Origin: JBFMFR01 sp040752025
GTDB taxonomy: Bacteria; Chloroflexota; Anaerolineae; Anaerolineales; UBA4823
DNA: 64,000 nt
Reading direction: 5' to 3'
NCBI GenBank assembly: GCA_040752025.1
Contig: JBFMFR010000009.1
Location: 1-64,000 of the forward strand
A program made the translations under genes and the position numbers. A model generated the notes under the pieces. The model was not told the DNA's origin and ran no database searches. It saw only the letters and a list, made by a program, of their open reading frames with translations. This document shows positions 16,721-24,497 of this stretch, piece by piece (positions within the stretch are counted from its first letter, which is position 1; every line of letters begins with the position of its first letter).

Positions 16721-17203
16721 ATGGAACCAAACATCCATCGCCAACTGGAAGAAAAGCATTTCATCGAAGATATCGGCCTGTTCTTCGAGCAGATGGGCAT
16801 GCCACGCATGGCCGGACGCATGCTGGGCTTCCTGCTCATTTCAGATCCCGAAGCCCAATCGATCACCGAGATCACCCAGGCGCTCAAGGCCAGCAAGAGT
16901 TCGGTGAGCATGATGGCGCGCTTGTTGGTGGAAAACGGGCTGATCGAACGGGCGGCCTCGCCCGTGCCGCGGCGCGACTACTACCGCTTCAAGCCCGGTG
17001 GCTGGGTGCTGTACATGCGCCAGTGGCTGGGCTTGATGTCCGAGCTGCATAAAATCGCCGAGCGCGGTCTGCTGTTGATGGAAGGCAAGCCCGAGGTGGT
17101 CAAAGAACGCCTGCTCGCAGCCCACGATCTTTTCTCGATGATGGAAGAACGCCTGCCCGCCCTGCTGGAAACACTAGAGAAGAAAAACCAGGCCAGTTCT
17201 TAG
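16721..17203 (+). CDS. GbsR/MarR-type transcriptional regulator
   Basis: Protein of 160 residues. Its winged helix reads SITEITQALKASKSSVSMMARLLVENGLIERAASPVPRRDYYRF, and a helical dimerisation tail follows. This matches the GbsR-like group of MarR relatives. An in-frame ATG 66 bp upstream would place the -10 box inside the gene, so the later ATG with AGGAG is preferred. It heads a run of three enzyme genes that modify or hydrolyse small molecules, and it probably controls them. Signal unknown. Confidence 0.82.
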   Translation: MEPNIHRQLEEKHFIEDIGLFFEQMGMPRMAGRMLGFLLISDPEAQSITEITQALKASKSSVSMMARLLVENGLIERAASPVPRRDYYRFKPGGWVLYMRQWLGLMSELHKIAERGLLLMEGKPEVVKERLLAAHDLFSMMEERLPALLETLEKKNQASS

Positions 17204-17266
17204 AACTCCCACATCCACTGCAAAGCCGGTTCGCGCAGGCGTATGGGCGCGAGAAAGGAACACACC

Positions 17267-17845
17267 ATGCGTCTCTCGAATCAAGAATTCAAAGCGATGA
17301 ACACGGCCTTCAGGCGCTTCATACAGCGCAAGGTTGAATTCCCCACCTTCCAACGGCTGGGACTAACGAACAACCCCGGCGACCTGCTGGAAATCGGCTG
17401 CGGCTCGGGGTATGGGGCAACGCTGCTGCTTAGCCTGGAGCCCAAGAGTTACGCCGGCGTCGACCTGATGCCCGAACAAATCGCGCTGGCACAGCAACGA
17501 GAACTGGCTGGAGCGCATTTCAGCGTGCAAGACGCCAGCGATCTGAAATGCTGCGCGGACGAGAGTAAAGACACGGTAGTGATCTTTGGCGTGCTGCACC
17601 ACATCCCATCATGGAGGCAGGTAGTGCAGGAATGCTATCGGGTGCTGCGAACAGGTGGGAAACTTTATGTGGAAGAACCGGACGCCGGGCTGCTGGGGCC
17701 ATGGGAACGCGTCTTTCACTGGGGACACCCGGATACGGATATCTTCAGATTGCGCGAGCTCGAGGCGCATATGGAAAACTGTGGGTTCAGCATCACACAG
17801 CGGCGCTACCTGTTCGGATTTGGCATCTACGCCGCGCGGAAATAA
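17267..17845 (+). CDS. Class I SAM-dependent methyltransferase
   Basis: Protein of 192 residues. SAM-binding motif I is LLEIGCGSGYGATLL at about 43-57, followed by the acidic VDLMPEQIALAQQ, motif IV VVIFGVLHHIPSW and the post-motif RVLRTGGKLYVEEP. This is the Methyltransf_11 pattern. GAAAGGA precedes the chosen ATG; an upstream in-frame ATG 24 bp earlier lacks a ribosome site. It is 63 bp after the regulator and 3 bp before the hydrolase. The substrate is not predictable, but a second methyltransferase domain in the last gene of the operon suggests a shared lipid or small-molecule pathway. Confidence 0.88.
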   Translation: MRLSNQEFKAMNTAFRRFIQRKVEFPTFQRLGLTNNPGDLLEIGCGSGYGATLLLSLEPKSYAGVDLMPEQIALAQQRELAGAHFSVQDASDLKCCADESKDTVVIFGVLHHIPSWRQVVQECYRVLRTGGKLYVEEPDAGLLGPWERVFHWGHPDTDIFRLRELEAHMENCGFSITQRRYLFGFGIYAARK

Positions 17846-17848
17846 GCC

Positions 17849-18796
17849 ATGCTTACAACTGAGGCTGACTATTGGCAGATCTATCACGACCGCGAAACTG
17901 TACAGCGCAGCAACAGCCTGCGCCAGGAAGTAGCCCTGCGCTCCACCAGCGTGGACCTGCACATCGATGTGTACCCTCACCCAGAAAGCGAGGCAGGCCT
18001 GATAATCTTCAACCACGGTGCAGCGGGTTACTGCCGCCTGTTCGCGCCGCTGGCCCTGGCTTTCTACGACCTGGGGTACAGCGTAATGCTGCCAGACCAG
18101 CGCGGCCAGGGTTTCTCCGGCGGGCGGAGCGGCGACTACACTGTGGCAGAGTGCGTTCAAAACATCGTCGACGCGGCTGCCTGGGGGCGAACTCATTTCA
18201 GTGGGCCCTTGTTCCTGGCAGGAGGCAGCGTGGGCGGGGCCTATACCTATTACGCCGCGGCAGCTGGGGCCCCCGCCCAGGCCATCGCCTGCCTGAACCT
18301 GTTCGATTTCGGCAACAGGCTGGATGGGATGGCGATCTCGCGCCTGGCCTGGATGAGGCGCTACCCAACCCTGGCGCGTCTGGCAACCGCCAGCATGAGC
18401 TTGGCGAAGTCGTTTGACGGGTTACGTCTGCCCTTCGCCTGGTTTGCCGTTTTCGAACGGCTGATGGATGAAGGCGACGCCGTCTTCCAGGCGCAGTGGG
18501 ACGCCGATCCTGTGCCGCCCCGCCTGGTGACGCTGCGCGCCCTGGCCAGCAGCCTGGACACCCCGCCAGCCATCCCCTTCGAGAAAAACCTCACGCCCAC
18601 GCTGGTGATCAATCAAAGCCGCGACCGCATGGTCGATCCCGCAGTCACCCGGCGCAATTACCAGCGCCTGGGCGGCCCGAAACGCTACCTGGAGATCCCA
18701 TTCGGGCACTGGTCAGCGCAGCGAGCCTTTTGGGATACGATTGTCAACGCCTGTGACCAATGGTTCAAAGAAAATAGAGGCGAATATGCCGCGTAA
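17849..18796 (+). CDS. Alpha/beta hydrolase
   Basis: Protein of 315 residues. The nucleophile elbow AGGSVGG has Ser127, the preceding strand is NHGAAGYCRLFAPLALAFYDLGYSVMLPDQRGQGFS, and the likely catalytic His is in EIPFGHWSAQRAFWD near the C-terminus. This is the serine aminopeptidase/lysophospholipase-like pattern (Hydrolase_4). It starts 3 bp after the methyltransferase stop and overlaps the next gene by 11 bp. A lysophospholipase or monoacylglycerol-lipase-like role is plausible but unproven. Confidence 0.85.
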   Translation: MLTTEADYWQIYHDRETVQRSNSLRQEVALRSTSVDLHIDVYPHPESEAGLIIFNHGAAGYCRLFAPLALAFYDLGYSVMLPDQRGQGFSGGRSGDYTVAECVQNIVDAAAWGRTHFSGPLFLAGGSVGGAYTYYAAAAGAPAQAIACLNLFDFGNRLDGMAISRLAWMRRYPTLARLATASMSLAKSFDGLRLPFAWFAVFERLMDEGDAVFQAQWDADPVPPRLVTLRALASSLDTPPAIPFEKNLTPTLVINQSRDRMVDPAVTRRNYQRLGGPKRYLEIPFGHWSAQRAFWDTIVNACDQWFKENRGEYAA

Positions 18797-20336
18797 ATTT
18801 CCATCCCCTTCTACCCAAAAACTTGTGTGGCTTGGCCTGGGACTCTCGGCCGGGATCGCCGGGGCAGCCTGTGCCAGACGCCGCCAGGCGGCTCGGGCGG
18901 CTGCCTGGCACAGCCAGATGGCAGCCCAGGCGCAGCGCACCGCCCTGGTGACGGGGGCATCCAGCGGCATCGGCGAGGCCTACGCCCAGGCGCTGGCAGC
19001 CCGGGGCTACAACCTGGTGCTGGTTGCCCGGCGCACAGAGCGCCTGCACAAGTTGGCCGGCGATCTGAATACCCGCTATAGGGTGCAGGTCGAAGTGTTG
19101 AGCGCCGATCTCTCCAGCGAGGCTGGCATTGCCAACGTGGAAGGGCGCATCGAGCAAAAAGGCGACATCGCCTTCCTGGTAAATAACGCCGGTTACGATG
19201 TCTTCGGCCCGTTTGCCGAAATCCCCGCCGAAGAAGCCATAGGATTGATCAACTGCCACCTGCTGGCCAGCGTGCGCTTCACGCGGGCGGCGCTGCCGGG
19301 CATGCTGACGCGCCGCCACGGGGCGGTGGTGAACGTTTCGTCCATCGGAGCGTTCACCCCCAAACCGCAGGACAGCACTTACGTGTCAGCCAAAGCCTAT
19401 CTGAACATGTTCTCGGAATCGCTGGCGATCGAGCTCAAAGGCACGGGCGTGCGCCTGCAAGCGCTGTGCCCGGGCTTCACCCTGACCGAGTTCCACGATG
19501 CGCCCCAATACGCCCAATACCACATCAAGGAGCGCGTCCCCGCCTGGCTGTGGATGAGCAGCGCAGCCGTGGTGCAGGCCTCGCTGGGCGGCATCGAGCA
19601 GGAACAGGTGATCTGCGTTCCCGGTCTGATCAACCAGGCCATCGTGGCTTCGGCCCGCAGCGGGTTGAGCAATTTCCTGCTGAGGATTTTGCGCGCCTTG
19701 TTATACAAGCCCAAACGGATCGCGCCGGAACTGCCCAACCAGAATATCTACCGGCTCTACGCACCCGTCTACGATGCTGTTTTTCGCGGACTCTCAGCCA
19801 GGCCGCGGCAGCACGCCATTCGCCTGCTGGAGTTGCAGCCAGGCGAGCGCTTACTCATCCCCGGCGTGGGCACCGGCCTGGATTTGCCCCTGATCCCGGC
19901 CGGTGTGAAGATCACCGCAGGAGACATCAGTGCGAATATGCTGGCCCAGGCCCGAAAGAAAACCGGTGGGCTGGAGATCGAGCTGGCCTTGATGGACGCC
20001 CAACGCCTTGAATATCCGGCAGAAAGCTTCGATGCCGTGCTGTTCAACCTGGTGTTGAGCGTAGTGCCAGACGGGCGAGCGGCCTTCCAGGAAGCCTGGC
20101 GTGTGCTGCGCCCAGGCGGGCGCGTGGCGATCTTCGATAAATTCTTGCCCGCCGGCCACGAGGTGAACGCCCCGCGCCGCCTGCTGGGGCAGGTGATCCG
20201 GGCGGTTGGCACCGATCCCAACCGGCGGCTGAGCGATATCCTGGCGGACACGCCCGGCCTCGAGATCGTCCAGGATGAGCCCAGCCTGCTGCGCGGCCAA
20301 TACAGGCTGGTGCTGCTGCGCAAAAGCAGCGCCTAA
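18786..20336 (+). CDS. SDR oxidoreductase fused to a SAM methyltransferase
   Basis: Protein of 516 residues. A hydrophobic N-terminal stretch (residues 13-30) may anchor it in the membrane. The SDR domain has TGASSGIGEA at 56-65, NNAGYD, and Tyr199/Lys203 in YVSAKAYL. From about residue 310 comes a methyltransferase domain with LLIPGVGTGLDLPL near 355, DAVLFNLVLSVV and RVLRPGGRVAIFDKF (Methyltransf_11 type). The ATG follows AGAGG and overlaps the hydrolase gene. Both halves keep their motifs, so this is probably a true bifunctional enzyme. The SDR half resembles membrane-lipid-associated ketoreductases (DltE/HSD17B12-like). Confidence 0.85.
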   Translation: MPRKFPSPSTQKLVWLGLGLSAGIAGAACARRRQAARAAAWHSQMAAQAQRTALVTGASSGIGEAYAQALAARGYNLVLVARRTERLHKLAGDLNTRYRVQVEVLSADLSSEAGIANVEGRIEQKGDIAFLVNNAGYDVFGPFAEIPAEEAIGLINCHLLASVRFTRAALPGMLTRRHGAVVNVSSIGAFTPKPQDSTYVSAKAYLNMFSESLAIELKGTGVRLQALCPGFTLTEFHDAPQYAQYHIKERVPAWLWMSSAAVVQASLGGIEQEQVICVPGLINQAIVASARSGLSNFLLRILRALLYKPKRIAPELPNQNIYRLYAPVYDAVFRGLSARPRQHAIRLLELQPGERLLIPGVGTGLDLPLIPAGVKITAGDISANMLAQARKKTGGLEIELALMDAQRLEYPAESFDAVLFNLVLSVVPDGRAAFQEAWRVLRPGGRVAIFDKFLPAGHEVNAPRRLLGQVIRAVGTDPNRRLSDILADTPGLEIVQDEPSLLRGQYRLVLLRKSSA

Positions 20337-20355
20337 ACCAGCTCGAGCACCTATC

Positions 20356-21339
20356 CTACACGAGCGACTTCAGGCGCTCGAGCGGCAGGCTGCGCAGGTC
20401 GAAGCTGCTGCCATCCTCCCCAGGAAGCAGTTCGTAATCTTCGGCCAGGAATTTTTCGAAGGCCTGGCAGAAAGCATCCACGAACTGGCGGCGCTCCAGG
20501 ACTTCGTCCAGGCGCAGGAAATCCTGGTAGCGGTCGTCGCTCTCGGTGATCGCCAGGCGAAACAGGTGCGGCTGTTCGAGCGGATCGGCGCGCTGGATGG
20601 TATTGCAAACGGGCTCAACCTCGGGAGCTGGCAGGTCGAAGGCCTGCCGCATGTCGCGCACCAACTGCTGCAAGTGCAGATTGCACCATTCGAAGCCGGC
20701 CGGCAGTCGCCCGGCAGCCACCTGCTCCAGGAAAGCAAACCATTCTGGCCAGAAGGGATCGCCATCGTCCAGCATCCAGGTTATCAGCAGCAGCCCCCAC
20801 ATGCGGATATCCATCCACTGCACCGGTGAGCGAGGCTGGTCAGAGCGCCGGAAAGCGAAGGCCAGCGGCTCGGCGGCAGTCAGGTCGCTGCGCGGCGGGA
20901 TGGCGCGCCGCTGGAAGCGCTCGAAATCGCTGATGACGGCTTTGGTCAGGCCCCAACCCGCCGCCCTGCGAGAGCGCCGGGCAAATTCCTTCAGCGGCGA
21001 GAGGAATGCCTGGATGAGCGCCTGGCGGTCGAGCTCTGCCTCCACCCAGGGGGCTTCGGCATTCCAATAGCAGATGTGCACGCGGCACAGCGGGCTGTCG
21101 GGGGCCACCGGCCAGGCCTCGAATACCGCCCCTTTGCCTTCCTCATCCCACATGAAGCTGTGGGGCAGGCGCTGGGCGTGGATGGCGCGCAGCCAGTCCA
21201 GCACATCCAGAAAGGGTGGGAAAACGCTGCTGGCCCACAGGTGGCGGCGCTGGCCGTTCCAGGTCAGGTAGCAGTCCATCCAGCCGGCGCGCTGGTGAGG
21301 GTAGTCGATTTCGAAGTTGAGGTCAAAGGCATCAGGCAT
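20356..21339 (-). CDS. Uncharacterised acidic protein
   Basis: Protein of 327 residues that I do not recognise. It is rich in Trp and acidic residues, soluble, with no signal peptide or membrane segment. Segments such as WMDCYLTWNGQRRHLWASSVFPPFLDVLDWL near the start and a negatively charged C-terminus (YELLPGEDGSSFDL) stand out, but no motif supports a function. It begins 6 bp after the ITPase-like gene on the same strand, so the two are probably cotranscribed. Immunity-type or cell-wall roles cannot be told apart from the sequence. Confidence 0.72.
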   Translation of the reverse strand: MPDAFDLNFEIDYPHQRAGWMDCYLTWNGQRRHLWASSVFPPFLDVLDWLRAIHAQRLPHSFMWDEEGKGAVFEAWPVAPDSPLCRVHICYWNAEAPWVEAELDRQALIQAFLSPLKEFARRSRRAAGWGLTKAVISDFERFQRRAIPPRSDLTAAEPLAFAFRRSDQPRSPVQWMDIRMWGLLLITWMLDDGDPFWPEWFAFLEQVAAGRLPAGFEWCNLHLQQLVRDMRQAFDLPAPEVEPVCNTIQRADPLEQPHLFRLAITESDDRYQDFLRLDEVLERRQFVDAFCQAFEKFLAEDYELLPGEDGSSFDLRSLPLERLKSLV

Positions 21340-21345
21340 CGGTAG

Positions 21346-21885
21346 TTATAACTCCTGGATGTGTTCGGCGACGAAGTCGACCAGATGACGGTAGTAAGGC
21401 CGCTCTTCGTCAGCCAGTTGGGTGTAATCTTGCCGGAGGGCGGGTCGATCATGAGCGGGTCGAGGGCCATGCCAGGGGCGGCCTGACCCCGCGGCTGTGA
21501 GGTCAGCCAGGTCTCGAAAGTGAAGGTGCGGGTCAACAGCCGCTCCGGCGCTGATTTCTCGGGCGTAATAGGCCAGCATTTCCTCATCCGTAGCAGGCGC
21601 GCCACCGGCGTGGATACGGCGCACACACACACCCGGCTGCTTCTCAGACGGAAAGGCGGGGGTCGTCAGGCCTCCGTCCAGCCCCAGGGTGGGGATGCCA
21701 GCGCGCTCGAAATAAGCGCGCGCCTTTTTCTCGGCGTTCTCGCGGGTCGAGCGCCTATCTTCGACGACTTCGCTGGTGATGCCCAATTCATCCAGGGTCA
21801 CGACCCTGAGCGAGAGGCGCGCCAGCGCCGCGCGCAGCATCCGGACGCGGGCCGGGTTGCGGGTTCCCAGCAGCAGTGATTTCAA
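21346..21885 (-). CDS. Ham1/RdgB-like nucleoside triphosphate pyrophosphatase, apparently frameshifted twice
   Basis: The N-terminus LKSLLLGTRNPARVRMLRAAL and the segment RRSTRENAEKKARAYFERAGIPTLGLDGGL are typical of ITPase-like (Ham1/RdgB) house-cleaning enzymes that hydrolyse inosine and xanthosine triphosphates. In this frame the conserved DP(L/I) motif near the C-terminus is missing. It appears in the neighbouring frame (GMALDPLMIDPPSGK) over about 21425-21545 on the minus strand, and the original frame resumes at LADEERPYYRHLVDF. Third-codon GC is also higher in the alternative frame there. The probable start is a TTG behind GGAGGAG. Sequencing error or gene decay are both possible. Confidence 0.65.
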   Translation of the reverse strand: MKSLLLGTRNPARVRMLRAALARLSLRVVTLDELGITSEVVEDRRSTRENAEKKARAYFERAGIPTLGLDGGLTTPAFPSEKQPGVCVRRIHAGGAPATDEEMLAYYAREISAGAAVDPHLHFRDLADLTAAGSGRPWHGPRPAHDRPALRQDYTQLADEERPYYRHLVDFVAEHIQEL

Positions 21886-21967
21886 GGCGATCGCTCCTCC
21901 AAGCGCAAACAGCGCCACAATTTTACCGCAGCCAAGCGAAAAAATTGCAAACTGGTACCTTTCACCC

Positions 21968-21998
21968 TTGACTCTAACGTTACGTTATGGTTTATGAT
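21968..21998 (+). promoter_or_regulatory. MerR-type promoter with 19-bp spacer and inner dyad
   Basis: TTGACT, a 19-bp spacer, and TATGAT. The over-long spacer holds the dyad TAACGT-T-ACGTTA (21975-21987). MerR-family activators bind a dyad in a 19-20-bp spacer and untwist it. The gene's ATG lies only 7 bp after the -10, so the transcript is probably leaderless. Confidence 0.75.
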
Positions 21999-22004
21999 AG
22001 GAGT

Positions 22005-22769
22005 ATGGACAGACTGGCCAAAACTTACACCGTGCGCCAGTTGGCCCGCCTGGCAGGGGTGAGCGTGCGCACGCTGCACCACTACGACCAGATCGGGCTG
22101 CTGAAGCCGCAGGCGCGCAGCGCAGCCAGGTACCGCCTGTACGCCGAAGGCGATCTGCTGCGCTTGCAGCAAATCCTGTTCTTCAAAGAACTGCAAGTGC
22201 CGTTGGACGAGATCCGCCAGATGCTGGATGGCGCCGACTTCGACGCGGTGGCGGCCCTGAAAAACCACCGCCGCCTGCTGCACGCGGAAGCCCAACGGCT
22301 GGCGCAACTGATCAACACAATCGACAAGACTATCGAAAAACTGACGGAGGTTAACATGGAACTGACAGACGAAGAACTCTACGAAGGGTTCTCAAGAGAA
22401 GAAATCGAGCGCTACCGGCGCGAAGCGCGTCAGCGCTACGATCCCAAGCTGGTAGAAGAAAGCGAGAAGCGGGCGCGCAAGATGTCCAAAGCGCAGTGGC
22501 AGGCGCTCAAGGAAGAAGGGGAGCAGATCTACCAGGAGATGGCAAGCCTGATGGGACGCGCACCGGACGATGCGCAGGTGCAGCAGGTAATCGCCCACCA
22601 CCACGCCATGATCGAACACTTCTACACTGCCCCGGCGGAGCTGTACGCCGGGTTGGGACGGTTGTACATCGAAGACCCGGAGTTCCGGGCCTTCTTCGAG
22701 CGCTACGCCCCCGGCCTTGCCGACTTCATGCAGGCCGCCATGATGGTGTACAGCGCCAAACTGGCGTAA
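22005..22769 (+). CDS. TipA-like MerR-family activator
   Basis: Protein of 254 residues. The MerR DNA-binding domain TVRQLARLAGVSVRTLHHYDQIGLLKP lies at about 8-34, followed by a dimerising coiled helix. The C-terminal half (ELYEGFSREEIERYRREARQRY through YAPGLADFMQAAMMVY) matches the TipAS antibiotic-recognition domain, which in TipAL traps thiopeptides. It probably activates its own promoter through the dyad in the 19-bp spacer. No efflux gene follows; the transcript ends at a strong terminator. The exact ligand is unknown. Confidence 0.88.
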   Translation: MDRLAKTYTVRQLARLAGVSVRTLHHYDQIGLLKPQARSAARYRLYAEGDLLRLQQILFFKELQVPLDEIRQMLDGADFDAVAALKNHRRLLHAEAQRLAQLINTIDKTIEKLTEVNMELTDEELYEGFSREEIERYRREARQRYDPKLVEESEKRARKMSKAQWQALKEEGEQIYQEMASLMGRAPDDAQVQQVIAHHHAMIEHFYTAPAELYAGLGRLYIEDPEFRAFFERYAPGLADFMQAAMMVYSAKLA

Positions 22770-22780
22770 GCTCGGCACCA

Positions 22781-22818
22781 ACGTGATCGAGAGAGGCCAA
22801 TCTCTCGATCACGTTTTT
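22781..22818 (+). terminator. Intrinsic terminator of the MerR gene
   Basis: Perfect 14-bp arms (ACGTGATCGAGAGA and its complement) around the 6-nt loop GGCCAA, followed by a run of T. It is 11 bp after the MerR stop. Confidence 0.88.
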
Positions 22819-22881
22819 ATCCGCAGATTCCACAGATTTCTTCTCTTATCTGCGATAATCTGTACAATCTGCGGATAAAAA
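22814..22881. repeat. Long inverted repeat of the CCGCAGATT type
   Basis: Perfect 16-bp arms TTTTTATCCGCAGATT and AATCTGCGGATAAAAA flank a 36-nt centre that repeats the CTGCG/CAGATT words (ATCTGCGATAATCTG). A related but degenerate stretch, CCGCAGAGGACGCAGATTTTC, lies near 15899-15920. Such repeats are often scattered between genes in environmental genomes; here it could be a repetitive extragenic element or a reverse-strand terminator. Confidence 0.6.
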
Positions 22882-22907
22882 AGGGAGGCATTGAGGCGCA
22901 AGAGGGG

Positions 22908-22934
22908 TATAATTATTCAAGAGTCTTGAATAAT
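22908..22934 (+). promoter_or_regulatory. -10 box with 23-bp perfect palindrome: operator of the oxidoreductase gene
   Basis: TATAAT at 22908-22913 overlaps a palindrome at 22912-22934 with 11-bp arms ATTATTCAAGA and TCTTGAATAAT around one base. No good -35 is present, so the promoter may need an activator or be weak. A regulator bound here would cover the start site. No regulator gene of obvious match is adjacent. Confidence 0.65.
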
Positions 22935-22961
22935 ACAAACATTTACCCAACTGGAGAAACC

Positions 22962-24173
22962 ATGAAAACAGGCAAAGAAATTCGACCCAGGGCCTTCGCC
23001 CTCAACCCGCGCTTCAATTACCTGCCGGAAGGCGACCGCTACCTGTTCGCCCGCCCGGCGCCGCGCTACCGCTTCAACGTGATCGGCGTGGGGGTGAACG
23101 GGCAGGAGCATGTGCGCATTACCCTGCTGGAAGGCCGGGCAACCATCCACGGGGTATACGATCCCAACCCTGGCAGCGTGGAGGCGGCTCGCAAAGACTA
23201 TGCGCAGTTCACCGGGCGCAGCGATCTGGTGGTTTACGATTCGCTAGAAGCGGCCTGCAACGATCCGGCTGTGGACGGGCTGGTGATCGCCACGCCCAAC
23301 TTCAGCCACATCGATGTGATCCGTGTGGCGGCCAAGTCCGGCAAGCACATCCTGCTGGAAAAACCCATGGCCACCACGATCCCTGACGCCTACGAGATCA
23401 CGCAACTGGCGCGGAATTACCCGGCCGTGTTCCAGATCGGTTTACAATACCGCTACAAGTCGATGTACACCGAGGCCATCCACGAGGCGCTGGAGCGCAA
23501 AGCCATCGGCGAGATCAAGATGGTCAGCATCCTGGAGCACCGCGTGCCCTTCCTGGACAAGGTCAAGCAGTGGAACAAATTCTCGAAGTTCTCGGGCGGC
23601 ACGCTGGTGGAGAAGTGCTGCCACTACTTCGATCTGCTCAACCTGTTCGCCGGGGCCCGGCCGGTCAGTGTGTACGCCTCGGGCAGCATGGCGGTCAATT
23701 TCATCGAGTTCGAGTACAACGGCGAGAAGTCGGACATTCTCGACAACGCCCTGGTGACGGTGGTATATGAAAACGGCGTGCGCGGCAGCTTCAACCTGTG
23801 CATGTTCGCCCCGATGTTCTACGAGGAGATGGCGCTGTGCGGCGACGAAGGCCACCTGAAAGTGTACGAAGTCGAAGATATGCTACCCGGGCCGCGCCCA
23901 CGCACACACCTGGAGATCCGCCGCGGCGAGAGAGCCCCGTCGCGCTTCAGCGAGCCAGCCTACCCTGGGTACATCCAGGACAGTGGGCACAACGGGGCAA
24001 CCTTCTTCGAACATATCAACTTCATGAATAACATCGAAGGCCGTCCGACCAACACCGCCACGGTAGAAGAAGGCTTCTGGTCGGTGGTGGTCGGCGCCGC
24101 CGCCGAAGAATCGATCAAAACCGGACAGATCGTGATGGTCAAAGAATTACTCGAACGCTATGGAGTGCATTAG
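22962..24173 (+). CDS. Gfo/Idh/MocA-family oxidoreductase
   Basis: Protein of 403 residues. The N-terminal Rossmann domain reads FNVIGVGVNGQEHVR and the family signature EKPMATT follows at about residue 135. The C-terminal alpha/beta domain carries YRYKSMYTEAIHEAL and a metal-free active site with KCCHYFDLLNLF. Such enzymes oxidise or epimerise sugars, inositols or their derivatives with NAD(P). The chosen ATG follows GGAGAA; an upstream in-frame ATG lies inside the operator palindrome. It is transcribed alone and ends before a strong hairpin. Its dedicated palindromic operator suggests induction by a sugar. Confidence 0.88.
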   Translation: MKTGKEIRPRAFALNPRFNYLPEGDRYLFARPAPRYRFNVIGVGVNGQEHVRITLLEGRATIHGVYDPNPGSVEAARKDYAQFTGRSDLVVYDSLEAACNDPAVDGLVIATPNFSHIDVIRVAAKSGKHILLEKPMATTIPDAYEITQLARNYPAVFQIGLQYRYKSMYTEAIHEALERKAIGEIKMVSILEHRVPFLDKVKQWNKFSKFSGGTLVEKCCHYFDLLNLFAGARPVSVYASGSMAVNFIEFEYNGEKSDILDNALVTVVYENGVRGSFNLCMFAPMFYEEMALCGDEGHLKVYEVEDMLPGPRPRTHLEIRRGERAPSRFSEPAYPGYIQDSGHNGATFFEHINFMNNIEGRPTNTATVEEGFWSVVVGAAAEESIKTGQIVMVKELLERYGVH

Positions 24174-24195
24174 CCGCCGGGCTTGACCCACACCC

Positions 24196-24231
24196 CAGAC
24201 ACCCGGAGTTTTTAGAAACTCCGGGTGTCTG
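24196..24231 (+). terminator. Strong hairpin after the oxidoreductase gene
   Basis: Perfect 16-bp arms beginning CAGACACCCGGAGTTT around a 4-nt loop, 22 bp past the stop. No T-run follows on either strand. The TTTTTAGAAA top of the hairpin recurs in other intergenic hairpins of this window. Confidence 0.6.
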
Positions 24232-24242
24232 AATAAGCGCCA

Positions 24243-24497
24243 TTATTGCTCTCGCCTGTTCAAAAGCAGCACAAGCCCTGCAAGCCCGATTCCGTTGAAT
24301 ATCGCTGCAAGGCCAAGCGGGATGATGACCTGGAGAGCAGCGTTATGACCGGTTTGCTGCGCATACATGACAACCGGGCTCACGTTGCAGAAAGCGGCGA
24401 GACACGCAAAAGCACTCAACACTATCAGGGTATAACTGATCCACTTCAGGGCTTTACTTGGCAACCTTTTCACGACTGAAGGCCAACTCCAAATCAA
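24243..24497 (-). CDS. Small two-helix membrane protein
   Basis: Protein of 84 residues with two hydrophobic helices (ISYTLIVLSAFACLAAFC at about 20-37 and ALQVIIPLGLAAIFNGIGLAGLVLLL at about 54-79). The TTG start overlaps the stop of the Mrr gene (TTGA), which indicates coupled translation. No family is recognised. Its position suggests a membrane partner of the nuclease; alternatively it is an unrelated small protein. The short length and weak start limit confidence. Confidence 0.55.
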   Translation of the reverse strand: MIWSWPSVVKRLPSKALKWISYTLIVLSAFACLAAFCNVSPVVMYAQQTGHNAALQVIIPLGLAAIFNGIGLAGLVLLLNRREQ

